This document shows positions 26,521 through 38,959 of a stretch of 64,000 nucleotides of DNA, piece after piece (the stretch's first letter is position 1; every line of letters begins with the position of its first letter). The position numbers were made by a program, and so were the translations under genes. The notes under the pieces were generated by a model, which did not search any database, was not told the DNA's origin, and was given only the letters and a program-made list of their open reading frames with translations. The stretch is from Hirsutella rhossiliensis (taxonomy: Eukaryota > Ascomycota > Sordariomycetes > Hypocreales > Ophiocordycipitaceae), in assembly GCF_020360975.1 (NCBI RefSeq), contig NW_025408667.1:9548001-9612000 (forward strand), in the 5' to 3' direction.

Positions 26521-27225
26521 TATTATATACTAGTCCCTTAGTATAGGGCTAGTACTTTAACCTAGCTATCTACTTAGATTTAGTATAGGTTTAATAAGTA
26601 ATAAAATAAACTAGCTATTATATATAATTAAACGTATTATATAAACTAGCTACTATATATTATTATACGCATTAAATATAAACTAGCTACTTATCTTATA
26701 AGTTAAAGTAAGAGTAGTAATAACTATCTATATTCTTTTTTACCCGCCTAAGATCTAATAGGTTCTTTATCCTTTATTATACTATAGTAAGCGTAAGACC
26801 TTAATTAAGGCTTTAACTAAGTAATATCTTAACCTTATAATTATATAATAGTAGTATAGTATATTAATAGTATTTCTTAGTTTTTTCCTTAGGTAAGTAT
26901 AAGTATTTCTTTATAATTTCCCTCTTATATTCTTATAGTAACTTCTTAGGGAAATATTAATATAGTCCTTAAAGAGCTATTATTACTTAAAAAATTATAG
27001 TATATTCCGTATATAATATATCCTTAAGGGAAATCTCTATAAATTATCTATATAATCCGCTTAGTTATCGTTTCTAGGATTTCTAGGTAATTTCCTAGAG
27101 TTTACTTAGTAGCTTCTAAGTTCCTTCTTTTATAAGGAGCTTTAAAAAGTTAAAGGTAACTTCCTTAAGGGAAGTAGATATCGTTATAAGTACTTAGATT
27201 ATCGACTATAGGGTGTCCTATAATA
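26521..27225 (+). repeat. R2 LTR-like repeat, copy 1
   Basis: A 705-bp unit starting TATTATATACTAGTCCC and ending GTCCTATAATA. The second copy is in two pieces, 38,445-38,954 (same orientation) and 31,631-31,826 (inverted), whose lengths add to 706 bp. Homology stops cleanly at both ends, so these are the true borders. Possible TG...CA ends hidden by RIP (TA...TA) fit an LTR, but I saw no target-site duplication here. Confidence 0.7.
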
Positions 27226-27299
27226 AGCCTTTTACTTAGTACTAAGAGTAAACTAAAACCTAAGAAGAACCCCGCTTTAAATAAGTATCTAGCTAATCC

Positions 27300-29000
27300 T
27301 TTACCTTAGGAAACGCTTAACTAATAAAGAGCCTAGATACTAGCTTATTAAACTTAAAGTCGCTTATCTTTCTTAGGTATATTAAAAGCTTTAGTTATAT
27401 ATTATCTTTACCTTAGTACTAAAGGTTATTATATTAACTAACTACGCCGCTATAAGTATAGTCTTAAAGTAAACTTTACTATTTACTACTAATATAAAGA
27501 TAAATAATTAGCTTATACTCGCTTTATAGTACCTTAGTTAGTTTCCCTTAAAGGTCTACTATATTCCTAGAATATAAATACCCTTATTAATATACTATCT
27601 TAACTACTATCTATAATACTTAGGAAATATAAACCTAGGGAATTAGACTACGTTTAGAAAGATAAAGCGCTAGTCGAATATATATATATAGTTATAGAAT
27701 CCTTTATTTAACTTAACCTATACTAAAAGATCTAAGAAGTATATATAGAAGAACCTAGGTAGGCTAGTATATTAAAGTAGCTTAAAAGTAATAAGTCCTA
27801 GGTCGGTCTCTTATTTATTTAGTAGTATAGGTTACTTTACTTAATTAAGTCTAAAAGTTATTATTAGCTTTATATCCCTACTACTTATACTAAGGAAATT
27901 ATTACTAATAACTATATACGTAAATTTTACTTAAAATAGCGAAGTATATAAAAAGAGTTATTTTCTATATTCGCTATTACTAGCTTTAAGAAACTTATTA
28001 ATAGCTTTATCGATAAGTATAACGCTTACTATAAGAACTAAACTAACTAGTTAAAGGCTCTTAGTAAGTTAGTTTTAATTACTTCCCTAGCCTTACCTTT
28101 CTATATAATTACTATAGATTTTATTATAAGGCTTCTAAATATCCTTATAGATCGAACTCTATATATACTACCTATTAAGGTCTATTATAATATACTATTA
28201 ATAGTAACCAATATATTCTCGAAAATAAAGCTCCTTATCCTAAGCTATAATTAGTTTACTATAGAGGACTAAGCTAAGGTACTATTTACTAAGTTAATAT
28301 ATTATAATTAAGGGATTCTTACTTAGATTATCTTTAACTAAGACCCTAAGTTCCTTTTAGTATTTTAAAAAGAACTATAGATAGTATATAGGTCTAAGTT
28401 ACTAATATTTATAGCTTAGTATCCTTAGATTAACGGCTTATTAAAATAATATAATTAGGTAGTTAAAACTATACTTTAGTTCTTTATAACTAACTTCCTA
28501 TCTTAGTAATAGGTTAATATATTACTATTACTTTAATTTACCTTTAATAACTCTTACTCCTTAGTAATTTATACCTCTTTAAGCGAGCTACTAACTAAGA
28601 TATAGATAGATAATAGTAGGCGATACCTTAGAAAAGGCCCCTTATAAATAGATAGGGAGATACTTTAAGACTAGGCTAGGATCTTAATTACTCTAGCTTA
28701 AGCGGAAATAAAAAAGTAGTATAACGCGAAGTACTAAGCGCTAAAGTTTAAGCTTAGAGACTAAGTATAGCTCTAGCTAAGGAAAGGATATAGCGTAGCT
28801 AATAAATAGGTAGTAAAGTTAAAGGAATATTATATAAGGACTATTTAAAGTCTTAAAATAAATCGGCTATCTAGCTTACTACCTTAACTTTACTAGATCC
28901 TTAAATATCTATAATATTATTTCTATTATATAGCTATAGCTAGCTAAATAACTAAACGCCCGACCTAGCTTAGAACTTAATACTAACTAATAAAAAGTTA
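27300..29000 (+). mobile_element. Gypsy/Ty3 remnant G3 (RNase H and integrase)
   Basis: Plus-strand translation with RIP stops gives the end of RNase H (LTNYAAI near 27,440; QYLSQFPLKVYYIP near 27,528-27,566, typically YLSQF-L-V-H-PG), then integrase: TIDFIIRL near 28,105, LIVTNIFSKIKLL (typically VVTDRFSKM) near 28,198-28,235, FN*DPKFL near 28,330, and a YP*INGLLK version of HPQTDGLSE near 28,420-28,445. The C-terminal part continues to about 28,950. Gag, protease and RT are missing upstream; R2 lies at that side. Dead. Confidence 0.8.
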
Positions 29001-31630
29001 AAAGAATCTTTAACTTTAAAACTTATAAATATAGTTAAGAGACCGCTTATATAAAATACCTTTTTAGTTAAAAAGGCTAGCTAAGTAGCTATAATTCCTA
29101 GGTAGCCGCTAAGGATATTATTACTAAAGACCTTATTAAAGAATTTAACGCTTAGTAAGGAGCGTTATAAAGTCGTATTACTTATACTTAGAAGCTCTAC
29201 GCGCGCGCTATATAATAGTATAAGCCGCTATAGCTAAGGGAGAAATAATAGTATATAGTATATACTATTACTATTTATTCTCTTAAAAGTCTAAGGATAA
29301 GTTAACTAGCTAATAAAGTATTAATAGGCCGCCGGCGGTAAATAGTAATCTAATTCTATATTTTAATACCTATATTTATTTTTATTTTAGGAACCTAATT
29401 TCCTTATCCTTTTACGCTCCTTTTTTTATACTAAACCGCGCCGTTCTTATACTTACTTTTAAGGGTCCTACTATCTAAGGCTATAAATATTATAGTAAGG
29501 ACTTAGTATTTCGCTAGTATTTCTCTAACTAAATCTACCGCCGACTACTACGCCTAAGCCTTAAAGGATTCCGCTAAGTAGTCTAATTATATAGGAATAA
29601 AGTAAAGCTCCTTTATAACCTTAAGTCTAATATAGCTATATCTATTAAGTAGATATAAAATAATTATAGTATATATACTAACTACTATAACCTCCTTATT
29701 AAAGAAAGGTATAATCTTAATATAAGCTTAGTAGAAAATAGTATATACTATACCTTTTTATCTCTTTTTTTATTTAAAGCCTATAACCTATATAAACGTA
29801 ACTAGCTATACTTCTCTATACCTTATAGCGCTACTACTTATTATAGTACTACTATAACTCTTATAACTACTTAAACTAATAAGAATATAATATTAATTAT
29901 CTAACTATAATAGGTTAGCGTATCCTATTACCTTAATCCTAGTACTCCTTTATATATTTACTTTAATAACTATAACTTATTACTATTAAGCTTTAGTAAT
30001 TTATCTAGCGACTTACTACCCTTAATATTAAGTATTATAAGGAAAACCCTTAGTACCCTTTATAACGCTTATAGGTAGTTTTCCTTATTATTTAATAAAG
30101 ATAAGCTTCTCCTACCTTTACTATATAACTTAAATAAAGCTATCTTTCTTAATAAAACTAAGATAATAACTAGCGCCCTTAAAACTATATAGATCGCTAC
30201 TATCTTAGCCGATATCGTTAATAAGCTCTTATTTAAATAGGTCGCCTTTATAAACGCTAAGATACTTAAGATTATCGCTATTATTACTAGCGTAAAGTAC
30301 CTCCTTACTTATTTAAAGATATTTAAGGCCGCCGCCGTAAAAGAGTATAAAGGTATTAGTATACTAAGAACCTATAAGTTTAAAGAGAGCCTTAAGTATA
30401 CCCTAGCTAAGACTAAAGGATCTAGTATAATAGACCTTACCTTCGACGAGCTATTAAGGAACTTATTTACTAAGCGCTTACTTATTACCGCCGCGGCCTT
30501 ACCTTTTACTTCTTTTAAACGGGCTAACCTATTTACTAAGAAATAGGCCCTAACGCTAGTCTAATAAAAGCTTAACCCTTTCTAGGTTCTAAGCTATAAA
30601 AAACCTAGACTATTCCCTATTATACCTTTTATAGTATACTATAATAACCTAGCTAATATAGATAGCTATAAAAGTATTATTTACTTTAGGTTAAAAGCGT
30701 TAGTTTATAAAGCCTTAAACGCGGCTATAATCTAAGTAAATCTATTTACTACTATTTATAAGGAGGCTAACGCTAACCTCTTACTTAGCTAGTACGCCGC
30801 CCTTACTAAAGTACCTACTAGCTTTATTTATTAGTTTACTTTTATTACCTACCTCTTAAATAACTCGCCTAAGTTTACTATAGTATATTAAAGAGCCGCT
30901 TATATTAGCCCCCTATATACGCTAGTAGCGGCCCGCTTTTATAAAGCTAATATAATAGCTTATTTTAACTTATTAAACTAAAAGTTTATAGATAAATACT
31001 TAGGTAGGTTCTAGAACCTAAGCTTAATTATATAGGTATTAATAGTAGTAATCTATAATTAAATTCTAGCCTCTTATAATAAACTAGCTATAATACTCTT
31101 AGTAAAACTAGCTCTAAATAACGCCTATAATATACCTATCTATAAAGCCTTTAATATATAGGATACCTTAGATAACGTACTAGTAGGCCCTAAGGAACTA
31201 ATAAAGAAGGAAGCTAAGAAGGAGATTCCTTACCTTACCCTTAACCTTATAGCGTAAGATAGTTAGTTACTAGTTTAGCCTTATTATATCCTTAGTCTTA
31301 TTTTCTTTTACTAGCTTAGCTATAGAGCGCCCTTAGCTATAATTAGTTTTTCCTAGCTTAGCTATACTATGCCCCTAGCCCTACTTATTTATTACCTTAG
31401 TTTTACTACTTAGTACCCTTAGTTTTAATAGTATTTTACTCTTAGCTTAGCCGCCTTGCGCCCTTAGTATTAGTTATACTAAGTTATATTCTAAATAAGA
31501 GATAAGTTATCCTTTATACTAACCTTAGAAATCTATATAACTTTACTATAATTCTTTATTAGTATATCTCCCGCTTAAATACTATAGAAGACTAATAAAG
31601 ATATTAGTTAATTCTTTTACTTAAGGTATT
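29000..31630. other. Unresolved degraded coding-like repeat
   Basis: Plus-strand frames contain long stretches with few stops (for example about 30,060-30,540) and preserved GCC/GCG codons, suggesting a former protein-coding element. I recognise no domain. It may be a gag of an unknown LTR element or another mobile gene. No LTR was found between 29,000 and 31,630. Confidence 0.4.
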
Positions 31631-31826
31631 TATTATAGGATACCTTATAGTCGATAATCTAGGTACCTATAATAATATCTACTTTACTTAAGGAAGTTAA
31701 CTTTAACTCTTTAAAGCTCCTTATAAAAGAAAGAACTTAGAAGCTATTAAGTAAACTCTAGGAAATTACCTAGAAATCCTAGAAATAATAACTAAGCGGA
31801 TTATATAGATATTTTATAGAGATTTC
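31631..31826 (-). repeat. R2 copy 2, 3' piece (inverted)
   Basis: Reverse complement of the last roughly 196 bp of R2 (27,030-27,225). It ends at the target-site sequence ATTTC (31,822-31,826) where Copia-II copy D begins. The rest of this R2 copy lies at 38,445-38,954 in the other orientation. Confidence 0.8.
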
Positions 31827-32303
31827 TCTTATAAAGAGAGATATAAAAAGTATATAAAAATATTTAAAGATAAAATTAAAAGTAAGGGGTTAGATAGGTA
31901 AGGTAGAGAGATTTAATTTTTATAGGAGTAGTAATAAAGGTAAGGGAGTAATTATTATATTTCCTTAATTGTCCTTCTTTCTTCTATCTAACGCCTCTTT
32001 TTATACCTATCTAGTATCTTAATTAATAAAGAAGATCCTACTTAAAGAAGCTACTAATATCCTTTTAACTACTAAGCTTTTTACTAGTTTTTCCCTTTTT
32101 TTCTAGTAGTTACTAGTATATCCGTCTTATCTTTTACTACCTCTATAAGAAGCTATTACTACTTTTACTTCCCCTCTTACCCCTACCCTCCTCTTTATAC
32201 CTCCTTTTAGCTCCTTTCTTAAAACCTATTTTTTTAGCTTCCTAGGTCCCTTATACTAAGGGATATCTCTAAGAACTATAAAATTAAGCTACGCTTTACG
32301 ATA
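31827..32303 (-). repeat. D 3' LTR
   Basis: 477 bp, homologous to N1 LTRs, starting TCTTATAAAGAGAG (RIPped CGCGAAGAGAG) and ending ACGATA before TACCCCCTTAG. Its length nearly equals that of the LTR at 38,960-39,435 (476 bp), its proposed partner. Confidence 0.85.
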
Positions 32304-33416
32304 TACCCCCTTAGCGATAGCCTGCCCTTATAAAAAGGGTAAAGCTAAGTACCTAGGCCGGTAAGCGTATAGAGGAGGTCTTAGTTTATACTTATCCCTT
32401 ACTTAAGAAATCCGGGTTTTAGCCCTAAGCTCTTTTAGACCTACTTTAGGAAAAGGGGCCTTAAGAAGGAAATTAAGTCCTATAAGAAAGGGGGGCTTCT
32501 CTAAGGATAAGTCCTTAAAAAGGGGGCCTTTAAAAAGAATAAGTCCTAATTAAGCTAGGGGCCCTCCTTTAAGATAAGTCCTAATTCCTCTCTTTAGCTA
32601 TAAACGTCTCCTTCCTCTTATATACTATTAGCTCTTCTTATAAACCCTTAAGGCGGGCTTTTAAGGATAGCTTCTCTTAAACGTCTTCTAGCTTAATTTA
32701 CTATAAAAGGATAGCTAGCTTCTACTTTAGTAAGGGCTTTATAAGACCGTTAGCTTTTATTAATACTATTAAAACCTAATAAAGAGAAATAAGTCCCTTT
32801 TAGACCTCTTAGTATAACTAATACTAGTAGATATTAATATACTATAGCTAGGTCGATAGCTTACTATTTTCTATAAGAGTTTATATAGTCTATATATTAT
32901 TATATTCTATAGTTAATAGGGCCGGAATTTATAGTTATAAAGATATTAATAGCTAGCTAAGGAAAATCGCTTCTTTTAATACTTTTAAAAGAGCTAGTAG
33001 CTTTACCTCTATACGTAAAATTATAATAGTAGCTTATTTTAAAGCTCTCTAAGTAATAGTTCCTATAAAAAGGGATATAGTATACCCTTATAAGCTCTTT
33101 CTATCTAAGTAACTATCTATAAAGGACGAATTACTTAAATAAAAGAAGATTTAAATAGCTAATTTCCTTCCTTACCCTCTTAAGCGTAGACTATATAATC
33201 TTATTAAATAGAGATAAAGGATTAATTAGTCTACTACTTCTTAGTACCTAGAGCTAGGATTCTAGTTATACTTAGCTAGCTAAGAAACCGTAAAAGAGAT
33301 ATTTAGTTTAGTAGAAATAGCTAAAAAAAAGCAAGGAGCCTACCTTTAATTAATATTAGTATTTCTCTTATTCCTTTACTTAAAAGAATAGATTAAGTAA
33401 AAGCTCTTTATTTAAT

Positions 33417-34113
33417 TATAAGAATATACCCTTATATTCCTATTTTACTATTATAAAGAAATAATAGGCATAGGGAGGCTTTATAGAATAAGCTAGTAAA
33501 AAGAGGCTCTATAATATAGTCTAAGGGAATAACCCTTAAAAGATAAAGACCTCTACTAGATATCTATACCTTCCTCTAAGGAAAGCGGGTTAGGATAAGC
33601 CTATCCTTATAAACAAAAATATATCTAAATTACATAAGTTAATTACGAGTAGAACGGATACCCTATTGCCTATTTTAGCCTAGCGGTTCCGAAGATATCT
33701 ATAATATAAGAATAGGTAGGGCATAGAACATTTTAGTTAAATCTATTACTTATACTAGAACCTATAGTCTTACGTTAACCATTACGTTATAATTAGACCA
33801 CCTACTAAGTTAGGAAGATATACTATAGATAGAGCTTTTTAAGCACTATAGAATATACTAGAAAGCTAACTAATTAGTCTACTAGTAAGCGAGTAATAGT
33901 CTATAAAAGATAAAGGATTTCCCTAGGAGTAGTAGATAGAATAAGTAAGTTCGCATGCCTCTTTTACAACGCTATTGTTTTAATATATTATTTAGCCCCT
34001 TATATGCTCGTTATAAATTCCGGATAAATTCTTACCCTATACTCCTTCGACCGATCTTTCCGCTTACGTTATTAATTACCCGATTTTACGCTTATTACTT
34101 ATAACTTCTTTTA
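33417..34113 (-). mobile_element. Solo LTR, 697 bp, in Copia-II D
   Basis: Second copy of the 697-bp LTR at 3,236-3,932, in opposite orientation and of identical length. It is flanked by the exact target-site duplication TTAAT (33,412-33,416 and 34,114-34,118). D sequence continues on both sides (compare N1 near 14,425). It retains patches with CA/TG, such as near 33,640-33,680 and 33,950-34,010. Confidence 0.88.
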
Positions 34114-34321
34114 TTAATATAAAGTATAAAGGGAAGCTTCTTATTAAGGGAATTAAGGAGGAATTTATAAGTAACCTTATCGATATAAGCGTCCTAGGTA
34201 AGCTAGATAGTCTATTAGGACTTATTTTAAAAGATTCGTATCCTTAGGAACTACTTTAGCTCCCTTAGCTTAGTTATCTTATACTTTTATTATAGGCTTT
34301 TTATAGGTTCCCTAGTATTTA

Positions 34322-37300
34322 CTTCGTCCTCTTTTAGGTAGGCTTAGATAATATCGTCGACGTAAAAGAAAACTATAATTTTACCCTTCTATATTATATA
34401 CGGTTCTTATAGGACTTTCTTAAAGCCTAGGGTTTTAAGGGAACCTATTAAATACTATTACTAAAGAAAGGGTAATCTTTTTAGTCCGTATAAAGCTTTC
34501 CTAAGCTATAGAACCTTTCCTAGCTATTAAAAGCCTAGTAGAAAGTATATATAAATAACTTCTTCTTCCTTAAGTAAGTAGTTAATAAAGGCGTTAACTA
34601 TATCTATCTAATTAAGCTTAAGGTTAAATTCTACTACTATAGCTATAAGGGTCTAAAAAGATATCCTTATTAAGGTTATTACCTTAGTAAGAAGATCCCC
34701 TTTTTCTTACTAGTTCTTATAGATAACTAGCTAGGCTTTATACTTTTAAAGGAAGCTATATTTATTAGTCTTATAGATAAAGACCTACTTATAGCTAAGT
34801 ACTTATTTTCCTCTTACCTTTTCCTTAAGGACCTCTTTAAAAGACCTTATCTCTTTATATAAGGCTAGGTAGTCTTTCTAGGCCTAGAAAAACTAGTCTT
34901 TAAAGGGGTGTTTTTTAAGCTACTTTTAGTTTACTAGTAGGTCTAGGAGGTCTCTTTTATATACCTTCCTTACTAATAGTAGCTTAAAATACTAGCCTAC
35001 TATAAACGCTCTATAGGAACTATCTTTTATTAGTATTAGGTAAAAGTTAGAAAAACGATTAAAATAAAAAAGAGGTTAGTTTTCTTTAGTAACTATATTA
35101 AACTCTATACCTTCCTTTACTTCTTAAAGTAAGGATAATAAGGCAGCTAGGTAATCCTTTAAGAGAGGTGCCTTTCCTACCCCTTTAAGGGTTAAGATAG
35201 GAAGACTAACTAAAAAAGCTACTTTTAGATCTTCTTTTTATATAGGAGGAGGCGTAGGTAGGTAAGCGTATTCTAGCTCTACTGCTTTCTTATAGTCTTC
35301 TTCTTTATCTAGATTATCTAATCTAGTAGCTTCCTCTTCTTTTTCTTCCTTAAAGTTAGCGTTATCCTTAACTACTTCGACGTTAGTTTCTTCTTCCGTT
35401 TCTTTATCTAGGGCCTCTTCTTATAACTATTAAGAAGGGGGAATTTAGATCTTTTAAACTAGCTAACGTTATAAGAGTAAGAGAGGCTATTAATCCCTCT
35501 TTCTATTAAAGAAGCTAGATTTATTAAAAATTATATCCCTAGTTAAAATAACCTTTTATAAAAGAGGAATCTAGATCTAAAAGATATTTATAGAATTATA
35601 ACTAACGAGGTAACTAATAAAGGTTTTAGGATTAAGCTTTCTTTTTATCTTCCTTTTAGCTATATATCGGTAGTTATAGCGTATACCTTATAGCTATAGG
35701 TATAAAGGTAAGCTAGTAAGGCCCTTTTCTTTATAAAGAGCTTAAAAGGGGATTTTTAGTTTATTCCTTAGTTTAGTTCCCTAAGGTCCTTAGGGTCCCT
35801 AAGGGTCCGGTTCTAAAAGTAATAGGCGGTCTTAACGACTTCCCTTTAAAGGTTATATAGAAGCTTTATAGTAAGTCTTATTATATAGGCCCTTTTTATT
35901 ATAGTACCCTTTAATCTTTCTTCCTCTTTTAAGTAGGCCTAGATAATATTATCGACGTAGAAAAAGACTATAACTTTACCCTTCTATATTATATATAGTT
36001 CTTAAAGAACTTTCTTAAAGCCTAGAGCTTTAAAGGAACCTATTAAATGCTTTTACTAAAGAAAGGGTAATCTTTATAGTCTATATAAAGCTTTCCTAAG
36101 CTATAGAACCTTTCCTAGCTATTAAAAGCTTAGTAGAAGGCGTATATAAATAACCTCTTCTTTCTTAAGTAAGTAGTTAATAAAGGTATTAACTATATCT
36201 ATTTAATTAAGTTTAAGGTCGAATTCTACTACTATAGCTATAAGGGTTTAAAAAGATATCCCTACTAAGGTAGTTACCTTAGTAAGTAGATCCCCTTTTT
36301 CTTATTAATTCCTATAGATAACTAGCTAGGCCTTATATTTTTAAAGAAAGCTATATTTATTAGTCTTATAAATAAAAACCTATTTATAGCTAAGGACGTA
36401 TTTTCTTCTTACCTTTTCCTTAAGGACCTCTTTAAAAGACCTTATCCCCTTATATAAGGCTAGGTAGTCTTTCTAGGCCTAGAAAAACTAGTCTTTAAAG
36501 GGGTATCTTTCTAGCTACTTTTAGTTTACTAGTAGGTCTAAGAAGTCTCTTTTATATACCTTCCTTACTAATAAAGGCTTAAAATACTAGCTTACTATAA
36601 ATACTTTATAGGAACTATCTTTTATAGGTATTAAATAGAAGTTAGAAAAATAATCGAAATAAGAAAGAGGTTAATCTTCTTTTATATTAAGCCCTATACC
36701 TTCCTTTACTTACTTTTTAAAGTAGGGATAAAAAGGTAGCTAGGTAATCTTTTAAGAAAGGTACCTTTCCTACCCCCTTAAGGGTTAAGATAGAAAGACT
36801 AATAGAAAAAGCTACTTTTAGATCTTCTTTTTATTTTATAAGAGGAAGTATAAGGAGGTAGGCGTATTCTAGCTCTACCGCTTTCCTATAGTCTCTTTCT
36901 TTATCTAGATTATTTAATTTAGTAGCTTCCTCTTCTTCTTTTTCTTTAAAGTTAGCGTTATCCTCGACTACTTTAATATTAGTTTCTTCTTTTATTTCCT
37001 TATCTAGGACCTCTTCTTAAAACTATTAGGAAGGGGGGATATAGATCTTTTAAATTAAATAACGTTAAGAGAGTAAGAGGGGCTATTAGTCCCTCTTTCT
37101 ATTAAAGAAGCTAGACTTATCGAAAATTATATCCCTAGTTAAAATAACCTTCTATAAAAGAGGAATCTAGATTTAAAAGATATTAGTAAAATTATAACTA
37201 ATAAGGTAACTAATAAAAGGTCTTAGATTAAGCTTTCTTTTCTTCTTCCTTTTTAGCTATATATTAGTAGTTATAGTATATACCTTATAGCTATAAGTAT

Positions 37301-37531
37301 AAAAGTAAGCTAGTAAGGCCCTCTTCTTTATAAAGAGTTTAAAGGGGGATTTCTAGTCTATTCCTTAGGTCTTAAAAAGGGTCTCTAGGTCCCTTAGGCC
37401 CCTAGGGTCCCTTAGGGTCCGGTTCTAAAGGTAATAAGCGGTTTTAATAACTTCCTTTTAAAGGTTATAAGGAAGCCTTATAGTAAGTCTTATTATATAG
37501 GCCCTTTTTATTATAGCACCCCTTAATCTTT
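34322..37531 (-). repeat. Tandem duplication of about 1.6 kb inside D
   Basis: Copy 1 is about 34,322-35,918 and copy 2 about 35,919-37,531. At 35,918 the sequence jumps from the position equivalent to N1 16,222 back to the equivalent of N1 14,625, then repeats RT, linker and integrase parts. The YVDD-region segment (ATAATATCGTCGACGTA near 34,348 and ATAATATTATCGACGTAG near 35,943) therefore occurs twice. The copies have since diverged. Confidence 0.85.
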
Positions 37532-38444
37532 CTACCCTTTTATTCTAGGCCTAGGTATATAATATTAATAGGAGAGGTAAAATACCCCTTTTTTAAAGCT
37601 AATTTAAGATATCCTTTATAAATAGCTCTCTATTAAACTATATCTTCTTTACCTTATAGCTAAAGTAGGATTTTATCTAGTTAACGAAGTCTTAGAAGGT
37701 AAACTAATTATACTTACTTAAGTAGGTTTATAAGAAATAAGGGAAAACTATCCCTAAAAAATCGTCTATAAAAAACATTACCTTAATAAAGCTTTCTTAG
37801 TTCTTAGAAATATTAGTTTAGTTAACCTAAATTTCCTTATATAGCTAGTCTAGCTATAAAGGGGTTAGTCTAGAAATTCGTCTCTTAGTCTTTCCTTAAC
37901 TATAGTATTTATATTTAACGGTCTTTAGGCCCCTTATTTATACCCCCTATTATTAGCCTAGCTTATATAAAGCTAAGTAGCTTAAGTAACTAAGTTATAT
38001 ATACTAATAAAGACTATCTCCTAGGGCTATTAAAAGAGGGTTATTTATAGTAAACCTATTCCTTTTAGTAAGGAAAGCTAACTTCTTAAGAGATTCCTTT
38101 TTAAGGATAGGTTAGAATTTAAAAATAAATTAACCGAATTTTTCCTCTATAAGCTTAATCGTTTAATTCTTTTAAACTAGCCTTATAGGCTTAAACGTTA
38201 TATCCTAGAAGATTCCTTCCTCTTAAAGAAGGTAAAAGAAAATTAAGCTCGTTAAAAATTAAGGGTAAAAAGCTACCCTTTTTCGTCGAAGAATTTATAT
38301 AAACCTATTAAGTAATCTTATTATAAAATTTACCCTTTTATACCCCTCTATTTATATAGTTAATTCCCTAGTAATAAGGTATTCCCTTTATACTTTCTTA
38401 AAGGACCGGAATTATAAGAGTATATTATAGATATTAAGGGAAGT

Positions 38445-38959
38445 TATTATATACTAGTCCCTTAGTATAAGGCTAGTACTTTAACCTAGCCGTCTATTTA
38501 GATCTAGTATAGGTTTGATAGGTAACGGAATAGACTAGCTATTATATATAATTAAACGTATTATATAAACTAGCTACTATTAGTTATTATATATATTAAA
38601 TATAAACTAGCTACTAGTCTTATAAGTTACAGTAAGAGTAGTAATAATTATTTATATTCTTTTTTACTTACTTAAGATCTAATAAGTTCTTTATCTTTTA
38701 TATATACTATAGTAAGTATAAGACCTTACTTAGGGCTTTAACTAAGTAATATTTTAATCTTATAATTATATAATAGTAGTATAGTATGTTAGCGGTATTT
38801 TATAGTAATTTCCTTAGGTAAGTATAGGTATTTCTCTATAATTTCCCTACTATAGTCTTATAGTAACTTCTTAGGGAAATCTTAGTATAATCCCTAAGGA
38901 GATATTATTACTTAGGAAATTATAGTATATTCCCTATATAATATATCCCTAAGGGAAAC
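38445..38959 (+). repeat. R2 copy 2, 5' piece plus target-site sequence
   Basis: 510 bp equal to the first part of R2 (26,521 onwards) and ending CCTAAGGGAAAC. The last five bases, GAAAC (38,955-38,959), are the complement of GTTTC, a one-base variant of the ATTTC found left of D. This makes the segment the other flank of the D insertion, now inverted. Confidence 0.75.

Larger units (their letters stand above)
31827..38444 (-). mobile_element. Copia-II copy D, strongly RIPped, with internal duplication and solo LTR
   Basis: Minus-strand Copia-II. Its 3' LTR is at 31,827-32,303. RNase H, RT and integrase parts follow in the same order as N1 but with far more TA-type decay. A solo LTR splits it at 33,417-34,113. 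About 1.6 kb covering RT to the linker is tandemly duplicated (34,322-37,531). It ends in gag at 38,444, where R2 begins, so its own 5' LTR is missing from this side. The target-site evidence says that LTR is now at 38,960-39,435. Confidence 0.85.
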
